Numbered from the stretch's first letter, positions 13,401-27,184 are shown. The stretch: 64,000 bases of DNA from Arenicola marina (GCA_964019135.1 OZ025248.1:38557670-38621669); one strand, 5' to 3'. Notes: a model not told the origin generated them from the letters alone. Translations and numbers: made by a program.

Positions 13401-16400
13401 ACCGGACACATCGCGACCGGACACATCACGACCAGACACATCACGACCTTAGACATCGCGACTAGACATATCACGACCTTAGACATCACGACCGGACACA
13501 TCACGACCGGACACATCGCGACCGGACACATCACGACCGGACACATCACGACCAGACCCATCACGACCTTAGACATCACGACTAGACACATCACGACCGG
13601 ACACATCACGACCGCACACATCACGACCGGACACATCACGACCGGACACATCACGACCTTTGACATCACGACCAGACACATCACGACCGGACACATCACG
13701 ACCGGACGCATCACAATCAGACACATCACAACCAGACACATCACGACCGGACAAATCACGACCGGACAAATCACGACCGGACACATCACGACCAGACACA
13801 TCACGACCTTAGACATCGCGACTAGACATATCACGACCTTAGACACCGCGACCTTAGGCATCACGACCGGACACAGCACAACCGGACACATCACGACCAG
13901 ACACATCACGACCCGACAAATCACGACCGGACACATCACGACCGGACAAATCACGACCAGACACATCACGACCGGACACATCACGACCGGATACATCACG
14001 ACCGGGCACATCACGACCGGACACCACGACCAGACACATCACGACCGGACACATCACGACCGGAGACATCACGACCGGACACATCATGACCGGACACGAC
14101 ACGACCGGACATATCACGACCGGACACATCACGACCGGACACATCACGACCGGACACATCACAACCAGACACATCACAACCAGACACACCACGACCGGAC
14201 AAATCACGACCGGACACATCGCGACCGGACACATCACGACCAGACACATCACGACCTTAGACATCGCGACTAGACATATCACGACCTTAGACATCACGAC
14301 CGGACACATCACGACCGGACACATCACGACCTTAGACATCGCGACTAGACATATCACGACCTTAGACATCACGACCAGACACATCGCGACCGGACACATC
14401 ACGACCGGACACATCACGACCAGACACATCACGACCTTAGACATCACGACTAGACACATCACGACCGGACACATCACGACCGCACACATCACGACCGGCC
14501 ACATTACGACCGGACACATCACGACCGGACACATCACGACCTTTGACATCACGACCGGACACATCACGACCGGACACATCACGACCTCTGAAATCACGAC
14601 CGGACACATCACGACCGGACACATCGCGACCGGACACATCACGACCGGACACATCACGACCAGACACATCACGACCTTAGACATCACGACTAGACACATC
14701 ACGACCGGACACATCACGACCTTTGACATCACGACCAGACACATCACGACCGGACACATCACGACCGGACACATCACAACCAGACACATCACAACCAGAC
14801 ACATCACGACCGGACAAATCACGACCGGACACATCACGACCGGACACATCACGACCAGACACATCACGACCTTAGACATCGCGACTAGACATATCACGAC
14901 CTCAGACATCGCGACCTTAGACATCACGACCGGACACATCACAACCGGACACATCACGACCAGACACATCACGACCCGACAAATCACGACCGGACACATC
15001 ACGACCGGACAAATCACGACCAGACACATCACGACCGGACACATCACGACCGGATACATCACGACCGGGCACATCACGACAGGACACCACGACCAGACAC
15101 ATCACGACCGGACACATCACGACCGGAGACATCACGACCGGACACATCATGACTGGACACGACACGACCGGACACATCACGACCGGACACATCACGACCG
15201 GACACATCACAACCAGACACATCACAACCAGACACACCACGACCGGACAAATCACGACCGGACACATCGCGACCGGACACATCACGACCAGACACATCAC
15301 GACCTTAGACATCGCGACTAGACATATCACGACCTTAGACATCACGACCGGACACATCACGACCGGACACATCGCGACTAGACACATCACGACCGGACAC
15401 ATCACGACCGCACACATCACGACCGGCCACATTACGACCGGACACATCACGACCGGACACATCACGACCTTTGACATCACGACCAGACACATCACGACCG
15501 GACACATCACGACCGGACACATCACAACCAGACACACCACGACCGGACAAATCACGACCGGACACATCACGACCGGCCACATTACGACCGGACACATCAC
15601 GACCGGACACATCACGACCTTTGACATCACGACCAGACACATCACGACCGGACACATCACGACCGGACACATCACAACCAGACACACCACGACCGGACAA
15701 ATCACGACCGGACACATCACGACCGGACACATCACGACCAGACACATCACGACCTTAGACATCGCGACTAGACATATCACGACCTTAGACATCGCGACCT
15801 TAGACATCACGACCGGACACATCACAACCGGACACATCACGACCAGACACATCACGACCCGACAAATCACGACCGGACACATCACGACCGGACAAATCAC
15901 GACCAGACACATCACGACCGGACACATCACGACCGGAGACATCACGACCGGACACATCATGACCGGACACATCACGACCGGACACATCACGACCGGAGAC
16001 ATCACGACCGGACACATCACGACCGGACACACCACGACCGGACACATCACGACCGGAGACATCACGACCGGAGACATCACGACCGGACACATCATGACCG
16101 GACACATCACGACCGGACACATCACGACCGGACACATCACGGCCGGACACATCACGACAGGACACATCACGACCAGGTACATCACGGCCGGACACATCAC
16201 GACCGGACACATCACGACCAGGTACATCTCTACCGGATACATCACGACCGAACACATCACGACCGGACACATCACGACAGGACACATCACGACCGGACAC
16301 ATCACGACCGGATACATCACGACCGAACACATCACGACAGGACACATCACGACAGGACACATCACGATCTGACACATCACGACCGGACACATCACGACCG

Positions 16401-16826
16401 GACACATCACGACCAGGTACATCTCTACCGGATACATCACGACCGAACACATCACGACCGGACACATCACGACAGGACACATCACGACCGGACACATCAC
16501 GACCGGATACATCACGACCGAACACATCACGACAGGACACATCACGACAGGACACATCACGACCGGACACATCATGACCAGACACATCACGACCGGACAC
16601 ATCACGACCGGACACATCACGGCCGGACACATCACGACAGGACACATCACGACCAGGTACATCACGGCCGGACACATCACGACCGGACACATCACGACCA
16701 GGTACATCTCTACCGGATACATCACGACCGAACACATCACGACCGGACACATCACGACAGGACACATCACGACCGGACACATCACGACCGGACACATCAC
16801 GACCGCACATATCACGACTAGACACC
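10489..16826. repeat. 15-bp satellite array (~420 copies)
   Basis: The monomer ACATCACGACCGGAC repeats in register for about 6.3 kb with mostly single-base variants (CCAGAC, CCTTAGAC, GGAGGC, GGATAC). Because the period is a multiple of three and lacks stops in most frames, it opens long frames on both strands: (GHITT)n on +, (SGRDV)n and (PVVMC)n on -. None has a sensible start or a homologue, so no gene is called. There is higher-order structure. A two-base deletion giving ACACCACGACC occurs at 14021 and again at 15084, 1063 bases (71 monomers minus two bases) apart, with similar variant order around both. A block with AGGTACATCTCTACC recurs near 16210, 16410 and 16690. Confidence 0.97.
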
Positions 16827-17140
16827 AAGCCTTCCTAATATGTAGTTGAGTATATCACTTATCTCTCGCCCTATACTGTGTGACACAGTCTGGTGTGACG
16901 ATGAGTCATCTCTAATCAACATTTGCGGCTGCTTAGTGTACCAAAGACCCAGAGTTGGTGGAGCAGATTTGCGGCTAAAATAGAATAAACCGAGCGGGGC
17001 AACACAAAATGCGGGTTGTGGCCGTCAAATGCCACTTTCGGGCAGACTTTGGCATTGCAAAAAGGGGGGGGGGCTTACCGTGAAACCCTCGCCAAACCCA
17101 GCAATGCGTTAAATACCCCCCTCCCCCCTCCCCCAGGGCG
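16827..17140. other. Short spacer right of the satellite
   Basis: No gene is seen. There is a G-run near 17063 and C-rich runs near 17115. Confidence 0.5.
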
Positions 17141-18388
17141 AAGTCCAAACATTTTACTATTTTGTCCCGTGCACAAATGAATACAAGGAAGGAGCATTAA
17201 GCTGCCGAAATCATAACGTTCTCACTCATTGCCACCACTGTATTTATATCAATGACATATTGTATCAATACAAATGGGTGGGTGAGCCAATGTGGCGGGC
17301 TGGAAAAGCCTGACGGGTGTGAACAACGAATTTATGAACAGGAGTCTAGATTGGTGCAGGTGTGACGTCATACTTACTACTGCTACTAATAAAGTGACGT
17401 CACCGCCACGCACGCCGGGGGGAGGTGGGGGTGGGGGGCACTATCTCCATAACCAGAGTCCTTTTCGATCAATAGATGCTACATTAAAATAATAACCCTG
17501 ACCAATGTCCGACTATACTGTGACTCTTCAATCACCTTCACACTCCGTATTTATGAAAGAACTCCCGTATAAACGATGTTACGGCAGTCACCGGTAGATT
17601 TACCGATAACTACTTTGTCCAACCATTTTAGGGAGTAACCCCGGTTGTATCTATGGTAAATTAGAGGGCGACCCTGTTGAAGGAGTCCTATGTAACCTGC
17701 ATCAGGAAGTGTAAAACATTCCAACCTCACGGTGTGGTTGTACCATCTCCAGGTTATCAATCAATCGCTCAGTGACATAATCCTTGTTCTAGACCCGTTT
17801 TATGTGACTGTGATGGAAGACATAGACCAGAGATCAGCTGGCCCAGACCGGATTTCGAGCCAAGGAGCTGTTAATCTGCAATCGCCCACTCTACCACTCG
17901 ACCACCGAGTTTTCTCCATCACCAAGTGGTCGAGCCCAACCCGGTTAAGCTGTCACTGTACAGAGGTGAAGTGACGGGTGCGAGTGATCTGAGATACAAA
18001 CACCAGTGAACATTGCACGTCATTTCATCATGTAATGAGGAAGTAGTTGAGTGGATGCCGCACGATGGGTGGTAATATAGTTATGACGATAACTCCTCGA
18101 TCGTAGGTTGCGGTGTAAAGGTCTATTCTAAAGCGGCCAGCAGAGCTCGTGGGTTGGCGAATACACGAAGAAAATGTAGAAGAAGACGGTGGATAGTGTC
18201 ACAATATCTATTATATATACCTACTCGCTACATACCAGTTATCTGCCTTACCGTAAGACAAACGGACAAATCGATCAAATGCACGATCATTGTCGACTCC
18301 TCAGTTAAAAAGGGTCGATACACTGAAACTACTGCCCGAGTTACATAAGGGAATAGGCCTATAATTGTAAGCTGTCCCAGGTCGGAGA
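17141..18388 (+). promoter_or_regulatory. Class I 5' flank of unit 3
   Basis: About 1.2 kb aligns with the region before unit 4 (24250-25395). Shared parts include CATTTTACTATTTTG-CCC, GCCACCACTGTAT and GGGTGGGTG-GCCAATGTGG. The end near the ATG also matches unit 2. It includes a reversed tRNA-like SINE at 17830-17960. The promoter is probably here but no core element was identified. Confidence 0.45.
17830..17960 (-). mobile_element. tRNA-derived SINE (type 1), upstream of unit 3
   Basis: Read on the minus strand it shows GGTCGAGTGGTAGAGTGGGC, a good tRNA A box, and then GGCTCGAAATCC, a B box. A related copy lies at the same place before unit 4. Confidence 0.6.
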
Positions 18389-21300
18389 ATGGAACGACCG
18401 GTCATTTTCACGTGCGCGCTGCTCATTCTCGGGTGTGGCGCGTCAGACTCCAGACAAACATGTGTCGATCGTACAGAAGATTTACGGTTGGACTGTGGAG
18501 TTGGTGTTGTCTACGTGGAAGGAGCAGCAGCGCTGGGAGACTGTAGCGAGTCCGTGACGTGTTGCCAGGATACCAGCCATGGTGATGACGTCATCACGGC
18601 GTGGGTTAGAGATTGGTGTGACGGCTTAGCGAGATGTCACGTGACGGCATCCACCTGGTATTCTGCTGAAAGTGGCGGGCGAACCAGCCTCACAGTAAGC
18701 TATACCTGTAAGGTTATCGCGCACAGTGGCTCAGGTATCGAAATATTACTAGGTAAACAATCAGAGATGTTTGTTAAGGCCCCCATTCTAGACACGACAA
18801 AGTGCTTCCCTAGTTACTTCTCCCAACAGCTCTGTTTTGACGACACGAGGATTGAGATAACGGACGCAACGTTTGGACAAAGTCCGTGTGACGCTGATTG
18901 CTGTCCGGATCTCGGCGATTGCACCTTCCCGGTCCATGAGGCGAGCCCTAATTATTACAACGAGATTCTGGTCAAGTGTAACAATAAACAGACATGTGAT
19001 GGTCTTCCTGTCCAATGGATTGACCACGTGTACCTGTGGTGTCCAGGCGTTTATGGCACCTCGGATTACGTCACGCTCTACTACATGTGTCTCACAGGTA
19101 ATAAACTGGACGTTTAGTTTTTGTTGCATTTCAAAATGCAAGGTTCATTATTATGACAAATAACTTAAGTTGGGTGAAAACGTATTTTGTTTGTAGCTCC
19201 TCCATTCGCCTTTACCTTGTCAAAATGTTGGATAATCCTCTCTCTCCCCTATATTCCAGCCCACGCGGTCACGCACAAACAAATCCCCTCTGTATAAGTT
19301 GATCATGGATAATTTAAACCCAGAAAAATTGCCTCCCCGACCCCCTCCGTCCGAGTTTAATCTGTTTGGTAAAAGACAATTATATTCGTAGAACGTTGGA
19401 TCAGGTTTCATGGACATGAAGTGCAAGGGCAGATCCAAGTGGGGTGGGTGGGGGGGGGCGACCCGACCAAGGCCCCACCTTTTAGGGCTGACATTTATAC
19501 AATTTAACATATGTAAACCGAAACCAGCCCCCCTATCCAGCATATCTGGATCCGACGATGCAACCGTCCCTCCTTATCCAGATTTTCTGGATCCGCCCCT
19601 GATGTGTTGTGTCAGTTAGCACAACGACTTGCGCTCTACAATATCATTTTCCAGCTCAGTAGTTCACAACGGCTAGACAGTATATCTTGGTTTATAACCA
19701 TTTTTGTTATGAGCTTACGTTACACCCGTTATATAAAATCGCCATTAGCTGAATACAATCATGTTCCATAGACGTGACATGAAGCCGTGACGTGACGTGA
19801 CGTGAAGTCGGTTATTATCAGGATATCAAAATGCACTCTAGATGCAGATAGGCTTACTTCGAGTGCATCATCTGCATCGTCGAGCGTAACCATATCAGCG
19901 AGTACCATCCCACTCTCCACAATTAAACCAAGCCCCCAGACTCCAGGGATTCCGGTATCACAGGCAACCACGACTGGCGATGTGGCATCCACGATGACCG
20001 ATGTCACTGATGAAGGTGATGAGGGAGATAATGATCATGATAAGCAATCCGTCCCAAACAGACGTGGTACTTTTGGAAAAAGTCGTTTTGATGTTGCTCT
20101 TCACATTGAAATGACGGATTTCATGCGTTGACTTACAGTAATTGGACCAGTGATTGCCCAGGTACTAGTGATTGCGCACCGATCAAACATATCATCAAAA
20201 TAAATGCAGATCTCTTAGAATGTTACAAATTAGATTTAAAGGTAGCTGTCACATATGAAGGCATCTGTCTGGTAAAACTTGGAACACAAATTCACATGAA
20301 TAAAATAACGAAAGTGCATCTTTGCAAGTGCGCAATCACTGGTACCTGCGCAATCACTGGTCAACTTTCTATACTGTACACTGGGACTATTAATGGCAAT
20401 AACGATATTATTATTATTACATTATATTGATGTATATCGATCATGAAATATAATGGCCACAACGAGCAAATTGAGAAACACGCTTTAAGCTAAAATGGAC
20501 AAGTTTTTTTTTACTTACTCAGTTACTTGTTTTGAACGTTATATTCATGCTTGCTTATGTAATTGGCAGCCCCCCAGACCGCGGTGATAATAGCGGTGGC
20601 TGTGGCGGTGGTCGTGGTCATCGTGGCTGTGGTTGTGGCAGTGACAGTCTCGATGGTGCACAGGTAATGAGAATGTCCACAGGTACAACACATAGATAAT
20701 GATACAGAATAATGCAATTTCAAACGCCATCAGAAATATCGGATAGTTTTGGAGAGACTGACAAAATGAGATGAAGCTTGTGAATATCCTGGATTCACTA
20801 GCATCGTGAATTAGCTGAAAACGATTTAGTAGAGAGCACAGTGAAATATCTAATACGTCCGTCGCGGAATAAACCTATGTATTCTGTATAAGGGCTGCAT
20901 CAACAGAGCCTCAATCACTCCTAAATACAAGATCATCAGACGCGCGTTGCAAGACCTGTTAAAACTGTTCTTTATATTACTGTATTACTTACGTTTCTTC
21001 ATTATGAGTTCTTTATTATAACTCTAGGTCGCTTTGATAAGTAACTACCATTATTTTTCAACAGAAAGAGGAAAGCAAACAACAGGTCAGAAGAGAATAA
21101 AACTGCCGCCTCCCAATCACGGCCAGGGATTATGACGTCACACGTATCAGCGAGTGTTGATGACGTAGATCCGTATCACACAGCGCGACCTGGTGCCGGC
21201 TCAGGGCCACGGGGGCCGCCACCAGGTCAGCGGTTGCATGACGTCACCAAGCCGGCCACAAGCCCGTATTACACCAGTCAGCCCCTCACTAAACCTATGA

Positions 21301-21671
21301 TTGCCAAGAAGCCGAAACCCAATCCCAAGGCCGTAGATAAGCCTAACATCGGAGCGGATCTCTACACCGAGGTGGTTAAGGTGCGGCCGAGGAAGAAAGT
21401 GGTGCTAGATAAGTCTCCGGGGGAGGAGGATGTGGAGGCCAATAATAATGGGTCTGATATGACCGAGGCGGGGGACAGGGCATCGTACGACCTCGTGATG
21501 CAGGAAAACCATGGATACGGCACCCGACAGGGACTGGGTGGGGAGGGGCAGGGAGAGGGGCACAGGGACTGGGAGGGTCTCCCCCACAAGGGCCGCCAAG
21601 ATGGCGACCAGGACGAACAGACAGACTCAGACTACGACCTGGTCATGACAGAAAACAACGCCTACAACTAG
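18389..21671 (+). CDS. Receptor unit 3: complete two-SUEL-domain receptor, type A tail
   Basis: Exons 18389-19097, 19842-20015, 20570-20663 and 21065-21671 sum to 1584 bases, 527 aa, with intron phases 1, 1, 2. Residues 1-20 are a signal peptide. SUEL domain 1 spans about 24-113 and domain 2 about 131-236; both have the family's cysteine pattern and closing V-x-Y-x-C strand (VSYTC, LYYMC). The stalk (237-294) is Ser/Thr/Pro-rich and ends acidic. A Val-rich helix (about 299-322) is followed by RKRK. The tail has a proline/lysine stretch (KKPKPNPK), YTEV (Y426), YDLVM (Y467), SDYDLVM (Y516, an S-x-Y-x-x-V ITIM match) and a final Tyr at 526. It is probably a cell-surface lectin receptor signalling through SH2 proteins. 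The donor of exon 2 (GTGATG) is weak. This is the best reference copy of type A. Confidence 0.85.
19425..19601. mobile_element. MITE with GGATCCGCCCC end, in intron 1 of unit 3
   Basis: The right end is CTGGATCCGCCCCTG and the left end GGGCAGATCCA is its imperfect inverse. The interior, including the TATCCAG-ATCTGGATCCGAC part, matches the element at 52147-52324. Confidence 0.6.
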
Positions 21672-22254
21672 AAGACTGGAAACTGTCGGAGTTTGTGGAC
21701 GATTTGTATTATTATTATGAGTACCGCATTCAGTCGGGCGCGTTTTGTTATCCAGTGGATGAGCCAAGAATCGCCAAGTTATTTAACTGGACGATCACAT
21801 GTCACGGTTAGTAGACATACAACATGTCATATTCAGTGGGTTCAAAGTCCTGCATTGGCCTTCATTAAGAGGATAAAAAGCCCTGGAGTGATATCTCACA
21901 CTCACGCTGCATGTACAATGGGTTGGTCGTACATACGATGGGAAGATATCAGTACAAAGCCCATGAGAGGGTTCAGAGGGACTTGTCATGCAAGGTGCTC
22001 AGATATGACGGGCATGTCAAGTTCATCAGATACCCATGAAAACATTTAGCCTGAAGAGGAAGTACGGATGCAGCAGATCTTTAGTTCTGCCCAGAGATAG
22101 GCACATGGTGTGTTTACTCACTGATCGGCACGTGGTGTGAGTTACTGACTGATAGGCACTTGGTATGTTTTACTCACTGATAGACACTTGGGTTATCTTT
22201 ACATTGATCAAGGTACAACACTTGTTGCATTATCTGTAGTTTACCCTGATATAG
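21672..22254 (+). other. 3' flank of unit 3
   Basis: No gene is seen. A short triplet of repeats (CACTTGGTATGTTTTACTCA type, about 31 bases) lies at 22088-22200, just before the larger 32-bp array. Confidence 0.5.
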
Positions 22255-22810
22255 AACTTGCGGTGTTATCATTGGCAATACCCAGTCACTTGCTGTGTAA
22301 TCATTGGCAATACCCAGTCACTTGCAGTGTTATCATTGGTAATACCCAGTCACTTGCTGCGTTATAATTGGCAATAACCAGTCACTTGTGGGTAATCATT
22401 GGCAATACCTAGAACATTTCTGTGTTATCATTGGTAATACCCAGATACTTACTGTGTTATCATTGGCAATACCCAGTCACTTGCTGTGTTATCATTGGCA
22501 ATAACCAGTCACTTGCTGTGTTATCATTGGCAATACCCAGTCCCTTGCTGTGTTATCATTGACAATACCCAGATACCTTCTGTGTTATCATTGGCAATAC
22601 CCAGACACTTTCTGTGTTATCATTGGCAACACCCAGTCACTTGCTGTGTTATCCTTGGCAATACAGTCACTTGCTGTGTTATCGTTGGCAGTATCCTGAC
22701 ACTTGCTGTGTTATCATTGGCAATACCCAGACACTTTCTGTGTTATCATTAGCAATACCCAGTCACTTTCTGTGTTATCATTGGCAATACACAGACACGT
22801 GTAATACCCA
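22255..22810. repeat. 32-bp minisatellite (~17 copies)
   Basis: The core TTATCATTGGCAATACCCAG followed by TCACTTGCTGTG recurs with small changes. A few copies have lost bases, for example near 22390 and 22660. Confidence 0.9.
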
Positions 22811-24240
22811 GAGTTTGACACTTGCTGTATTGTTTTTGATGCTGCGAACCAAGCGAAATACAGCTGTATGATAGTTTGTTCTTCTAACACTGCAGCGTGA
22901 CAGATTAGATTCAGTGTCGCCCTGCATTGTGGCCCCTGACATGTAAACCTATATTTATAGTTATATCAACGTCTATTGGTGCAAGCAGTTTGGTTACATC
23001 AAGCGGTGGCGAAATATTCACTGTTACGTATCGTGTATGTTACGGTCTCTGTGGGTCTGTCTCTTATAGTGGGTGCTCTACACGGACTAACCTTTTTATT
23101 ACTGCCTTCGTTCGAAAATATGTCGTTATTAGTTGGGCAGATCTCCACTGAAGCATACCTTCCTCGCCCCTCACATATAATCTGGTTTAATACAATCAGA
23201 TTTGAAAGGCCAGTTGGCAAAGGTGAGGACAATAATTGGCCTAAAGCCTCATCGGTATAACAAAATATCAAGGCGAGATTTTTTGTCTGTGGTTCGAATA
23301 GTTTCTGTCGCAGGCACTTAACTACGACAGGATATAGACATAGGATCGGCTACAAGATAGGCATCTAGCTGCAATGACAGACTCACCGCGGTGCGACATC
23401 TGGCGAATGAAGAAGCTGAGGACAAGTTTGGAATCAAAACATTGTGACGTACTGCGCATAATATCAGAACAAACGAGATAACTAAGAAGCATGGTTTAGT
23501 TTTGTTTATTTCTGCAAATATATATGCTCTTGTCTATTGATGTATTACGATCAGCGGGGACGAGTGGCGCCATCGAACAGAAGGAAAATCACACCCGACC
23601 CATTTGAGCCACAGGTAGCGTTGAACGACACCTAGTGAGAGAATAAAATATTAAATTCAACCGGTGTTTGTTCATTCGTCGCTCCGCGGAAGTAAAAACA
23701 TGAAGCCGCAAACGATCTCCCGGTAGAGGGCGTTCCGCTTACGCTATAGTCCCTCTGCCCCGGGTCAAACGTAACCATAAGAATTATCCTTTATACTCTA
23801 AACTTGTAAATGAATAATCGGAGATATGTTCGCAGTTTGGCATTAAATACACCACTGTCTAGCATTTGTCGCGCTTATGGTACCGTACCGGACGAATTCC
23901 TTCGATTCTGATTAACTAGAAACCACGTTACTTTCGAACTACGACTTCAATTGAGGCTAAAGGCGTGAAGCGCATTACACTTTGACCCCGTGTTTTCCTA
24001 AAATATGCATTCGCTCCATTCTTTCATTGTAATCGTATGACAACGGACTGTCTATATGTTTCAAACTCTGCATCGAAAATACAAGGCCAATGATGAGGTT
24101 GGCGGTTACGTGGGGCTGAGGTGATGTCAGAAACGAGCTCTCTCTGCTGAGAATCGAGGTCTAATATTCTGGTGTGACCAATGTGTTTATTAAATTCATC
24201 GCTAGAGAAATGTAGAATTGCTGAATTGGAGTCGGCTGTT
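22811..24240 (+). other. Spacer between units 3 and 4
   Basis: No gene is seen. The stretch 22960-23690 is paralogous to 9070-10440 after unit 2. It continues straight through the point where the 15-bp satellite sits in the unit 2 copy. An AATAAA occurs near 23646. Confidence 0.5.
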
Positions 24241-25395
24241 TAGTGTCCCAAAAACGTAGATGTTAGGGCGAAGTTAAACCATTTAACCATTTTGCCCCCT
24301 ATACAATTGAATACAACGAAGCAGCATAAAGCTACCGAGGTCATAACGTGCTCACTCATTGCCACCACTGTATCTATAACAACGACGTATCGTATCAATA
24401 CATTGGGTGGGTGGGCCAATGTGGCGGGCCGGGAGAGTCTGAGGGGGATAAACAACGAATTTATGAACAGAAGTTTAGACTGATTGTTACGGATGTCACT
24501 TATCACTCATACTGCTGCCAGTTAATCCAGTGATAGGCCGCCACCACCACGCGGAGGGCCCTTCCTCTATGTACATATTATCCCCACGTGTTTACGACCC
24601 TACTATCACGACTATCGCGAGCTACTCTCAGGTCACCTCCACGCAGTGGGGAAGTATTGACAGAATAACTTTCGCAATAATTAATAGGCTGGGGCCATTT
24701 CGACAGTCACTGGTAGGTTTACAACAGGTTAACCACTTCGTAGCTTATCTTGTAAAAACTTAATCCAGCTTCTTTAAGGAGCTATGTTGTATATGAGATA
24801 ACATTTGGTGCGCACGAAGGCTAAATCAGCAATATCTGAAAATAATATGCCCCAGATTAGACTGCCCAGACCGGGCTTCGAACTAGAGACCCTTTGTCTA
24901 CCGTTGGGTATCTACCACTCGGCCGCGGGCGCTTCTCAATCGCCAAGTGGCGGAAGCAAACCCGATAAAGCTATCACTGTACAGATCAGAAGTGAAGGGG
25001 GCAAACGATCAGACCTGTGAAAAACAGTGGACATGGCACGCCATTTCACCATGTAATAAGGAAGTAGTGAACGGATGCCGCACGATGGGTGGTAAATACA
25101 GTTATGAGGATCTCTTTGTATGTGAGTAGCGGTGTAGTGGTCTATTCTACTCATTCTAACACGGTCAGCAAGCTCATAGCTTGGCGGAGACATGAAGGAG
25201 AATATGTAGAAAATGGTGGATAGAGTCACAAGACGTATACCTTCTCGCTGTCACCCAGTTATCTGACTTTCCGTAAGACTGCAGGATAGTTGACCAAATA
25301 TATGATCATTGCCGTCTCCTCACTTGAAAGTGGTGGATTCACTGAGATTATTGATCGGAATACACCTTTATGTGTAAGCTGTCCACGGTAGGAGA
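24241..25395 (+). promoter_or_regulatory. Class I 5' flank of unit 4
   Basis: It aligns over more than 1 kb with the flank of unit 3. The part 24462-24700 is also found at 34740-34950 before unit 5. A reversed SINE lies at 24830-24970. Confidence 0.45.
24830..24970 (-). mobile_element. tRNA-derived SINE (type 1), upstream of unit 4
   Basis: On the minus strand it reads GGCCGAGTGGTAGATACCC (A box) and AGTTCGAAGCCC (B box). It sits at the same place as the copy before unit 3, so the insertion predates the duplication of these units. Confidence 0.65.
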
Positions 25396-26129
25396 ATGGA
25401 ACGACAGGTCATTTTCACGTGCTCACTACTCATTATCGGGTGTGGCGCGTCAGACTCCAGACAAACATGTGTCGATCGTACAGAAGATTTACGGTCGGAC
25501 TGTGGAGTTGGTGTTGTCTACGTGGAAGGAGCAGCAGCGCTGGGAGACTGTAGCCAGTCCGTGACGTATTGCCAGGATACCAGCCAGGGTGATGACGTCA
25601 TCACGGCGCGGGTTAGAGATTGTTGTGACGGCTTAGCGAGATGTCACCTGGAGGCTTCGACCTGGTACCCTGCTGCAAGCGGTGGGCGAACCAGCTTGGC
25701 TGTGAACTATATGTGTAATGTCGCCTCACACAGTAGGTCAGGTATGGAAATCTCAGTGGATAAACTCGCAGAGTTGCGTGTTTTGCCTGCAATTTTAAGC
25801 ACGACAAAGTGCTACGCCAGTTACTTCTCCCAACAGTTGTGTTCTGGCGACACGACGATTGAGATAACGGACGCCGTGTATGGAGTGAGTCCGTGTAACT
25901 CGGATGGCAATGTCAGGCTCTGCTGTCCGGACCCGGCGACTGCACCATTCCGGTCGAAGGGAAGGATCCTGACGAGCACCCTGACTATTACAATTAAATT
26001 CTGGTCAAGTGTAACAATAAACGGACATGTGATGACCTTCAAGCGCAATGGATTCCCAACATTTCCCAGTGGTGTGCAGGTGTCTCTGGCAGCACGGATT
26101 ACGTCACGCTCCACTACATGTGTCTCACA

Positions 26130-26407
26130 GGTATCTCCACCGTATATTTTTTTTTTGCAATTTTGGGCGCCTGGTTTTGTTCGTGATCCTTTCATCGGTC
26201 ATAATGCCCCGACACTTTCCGCCTGGACAATATCACCTCGAATTTACCTTAATAAAAAAAAACCTGGCTATTATAAGTTACAGGTGTAACAATAAACAGA
26301 CATGTGATGGTCTTATTACCTCTTGGAGCGCCTTTCCATACATGTGGTGTACACGGGTGTCTATGGCACCACGGATTGCGTCACGCTACACTACATGTGT
26401 CTCACAG
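26130..26407 (+). pseudogene. Fossil third half-lectin in intron 1 of unit 4
   Basis: After the exon 1 donor comes a spacer shared with units 1 and 8 (GTATCTCC, GGCGCCTGGTTTTGT, CGACACTTTCCGCCTGGAC). Then, from 26280, there is a second copy of the end of domain 2: TGTAACAATAAACAGACATG through CTACATGTGTCTCACAG/GTAATAC. The frame is broken by an extra base near 26355, and it cannot join exon 1 in frame. It looks like the remains of an older third lectin domain or of a partial duplication. Confidence 0.65.
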
Positions 26408-27184
26408 GTAATACGAACCGAACCGAATCACGTTTTGATTTGAAGCCAACGGTGGATCACATGGTGGGTACTTGCAAACTCTCGCATTAGCGTGCTTTCA
26501 ACAGAGTGTACTAACATATCACACACTTTTGATGATATAAAATCTTTCGCGTTTCTCACTTGAATATATGTCTACATTGTGCCAGTTATATCAACAAGGT
26601 GAAGCCCATTACATAACAAGCGCCTCTCGGGTAGTTATTCTTTACTTCGTGCTCAGTATTTCATTGGAAAATTTTGATTTCTTGTTAACCATTGCACCGA
26701 TAGCGTCCAATTTCAGCTTTTAGCATGATCTTTGCACTGTTCACTTCTATAAATAGGTTGAAGCCAATACTGAATGCATATTCCCTTTATGATCTATGCT
26801 TTGCAATCTCTACTTCTATTTGTGCATAGAGAAGTTAATCCCACTATGTGTTTCAATGTTAATAACCGTGCTACGTAACATCATTGACTAAAAAGATACT
26901 TCTCTTGCCCCTAATTTCAGACTATGTAAATTTGTTGATACGCCCTCTAGATGCAGATAGGCTGACAACAACAACAGCTACAACGACTGACGCAACCATA
27001 TACACGAGCGTCACTTCCATCTCCACGATAATATCAGGAACCCCAAATGGTGCGCCACCCACAGCAACCCCGGATGTTGTATCCATGGTAACTGATGTCA
27101 CAACTAAGACTGACGCCAGTGAAGGTAACCCAGCCATCCAGACTCACCCATTAGTCTCAATCGAATATGTCACGTCACGCTTAC

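Noticed and set aside
10593-14273. Very long open frame encoding (GHITT)n, and minus-strand (SGRDV)n and (PVVMC)n frames
   Set aside because: They are by-products of a 15-bp satellite that lacks stop codons in most frames. Several frames are open at once on both strands and a two-base slip changes frame without consequence.
24830-24970. Functional tRNA genes
   Set aside because: The A- and B-box-like sequences are too diverged and too far apart to fold as tRNA, and they recur as SINE heads at other places.
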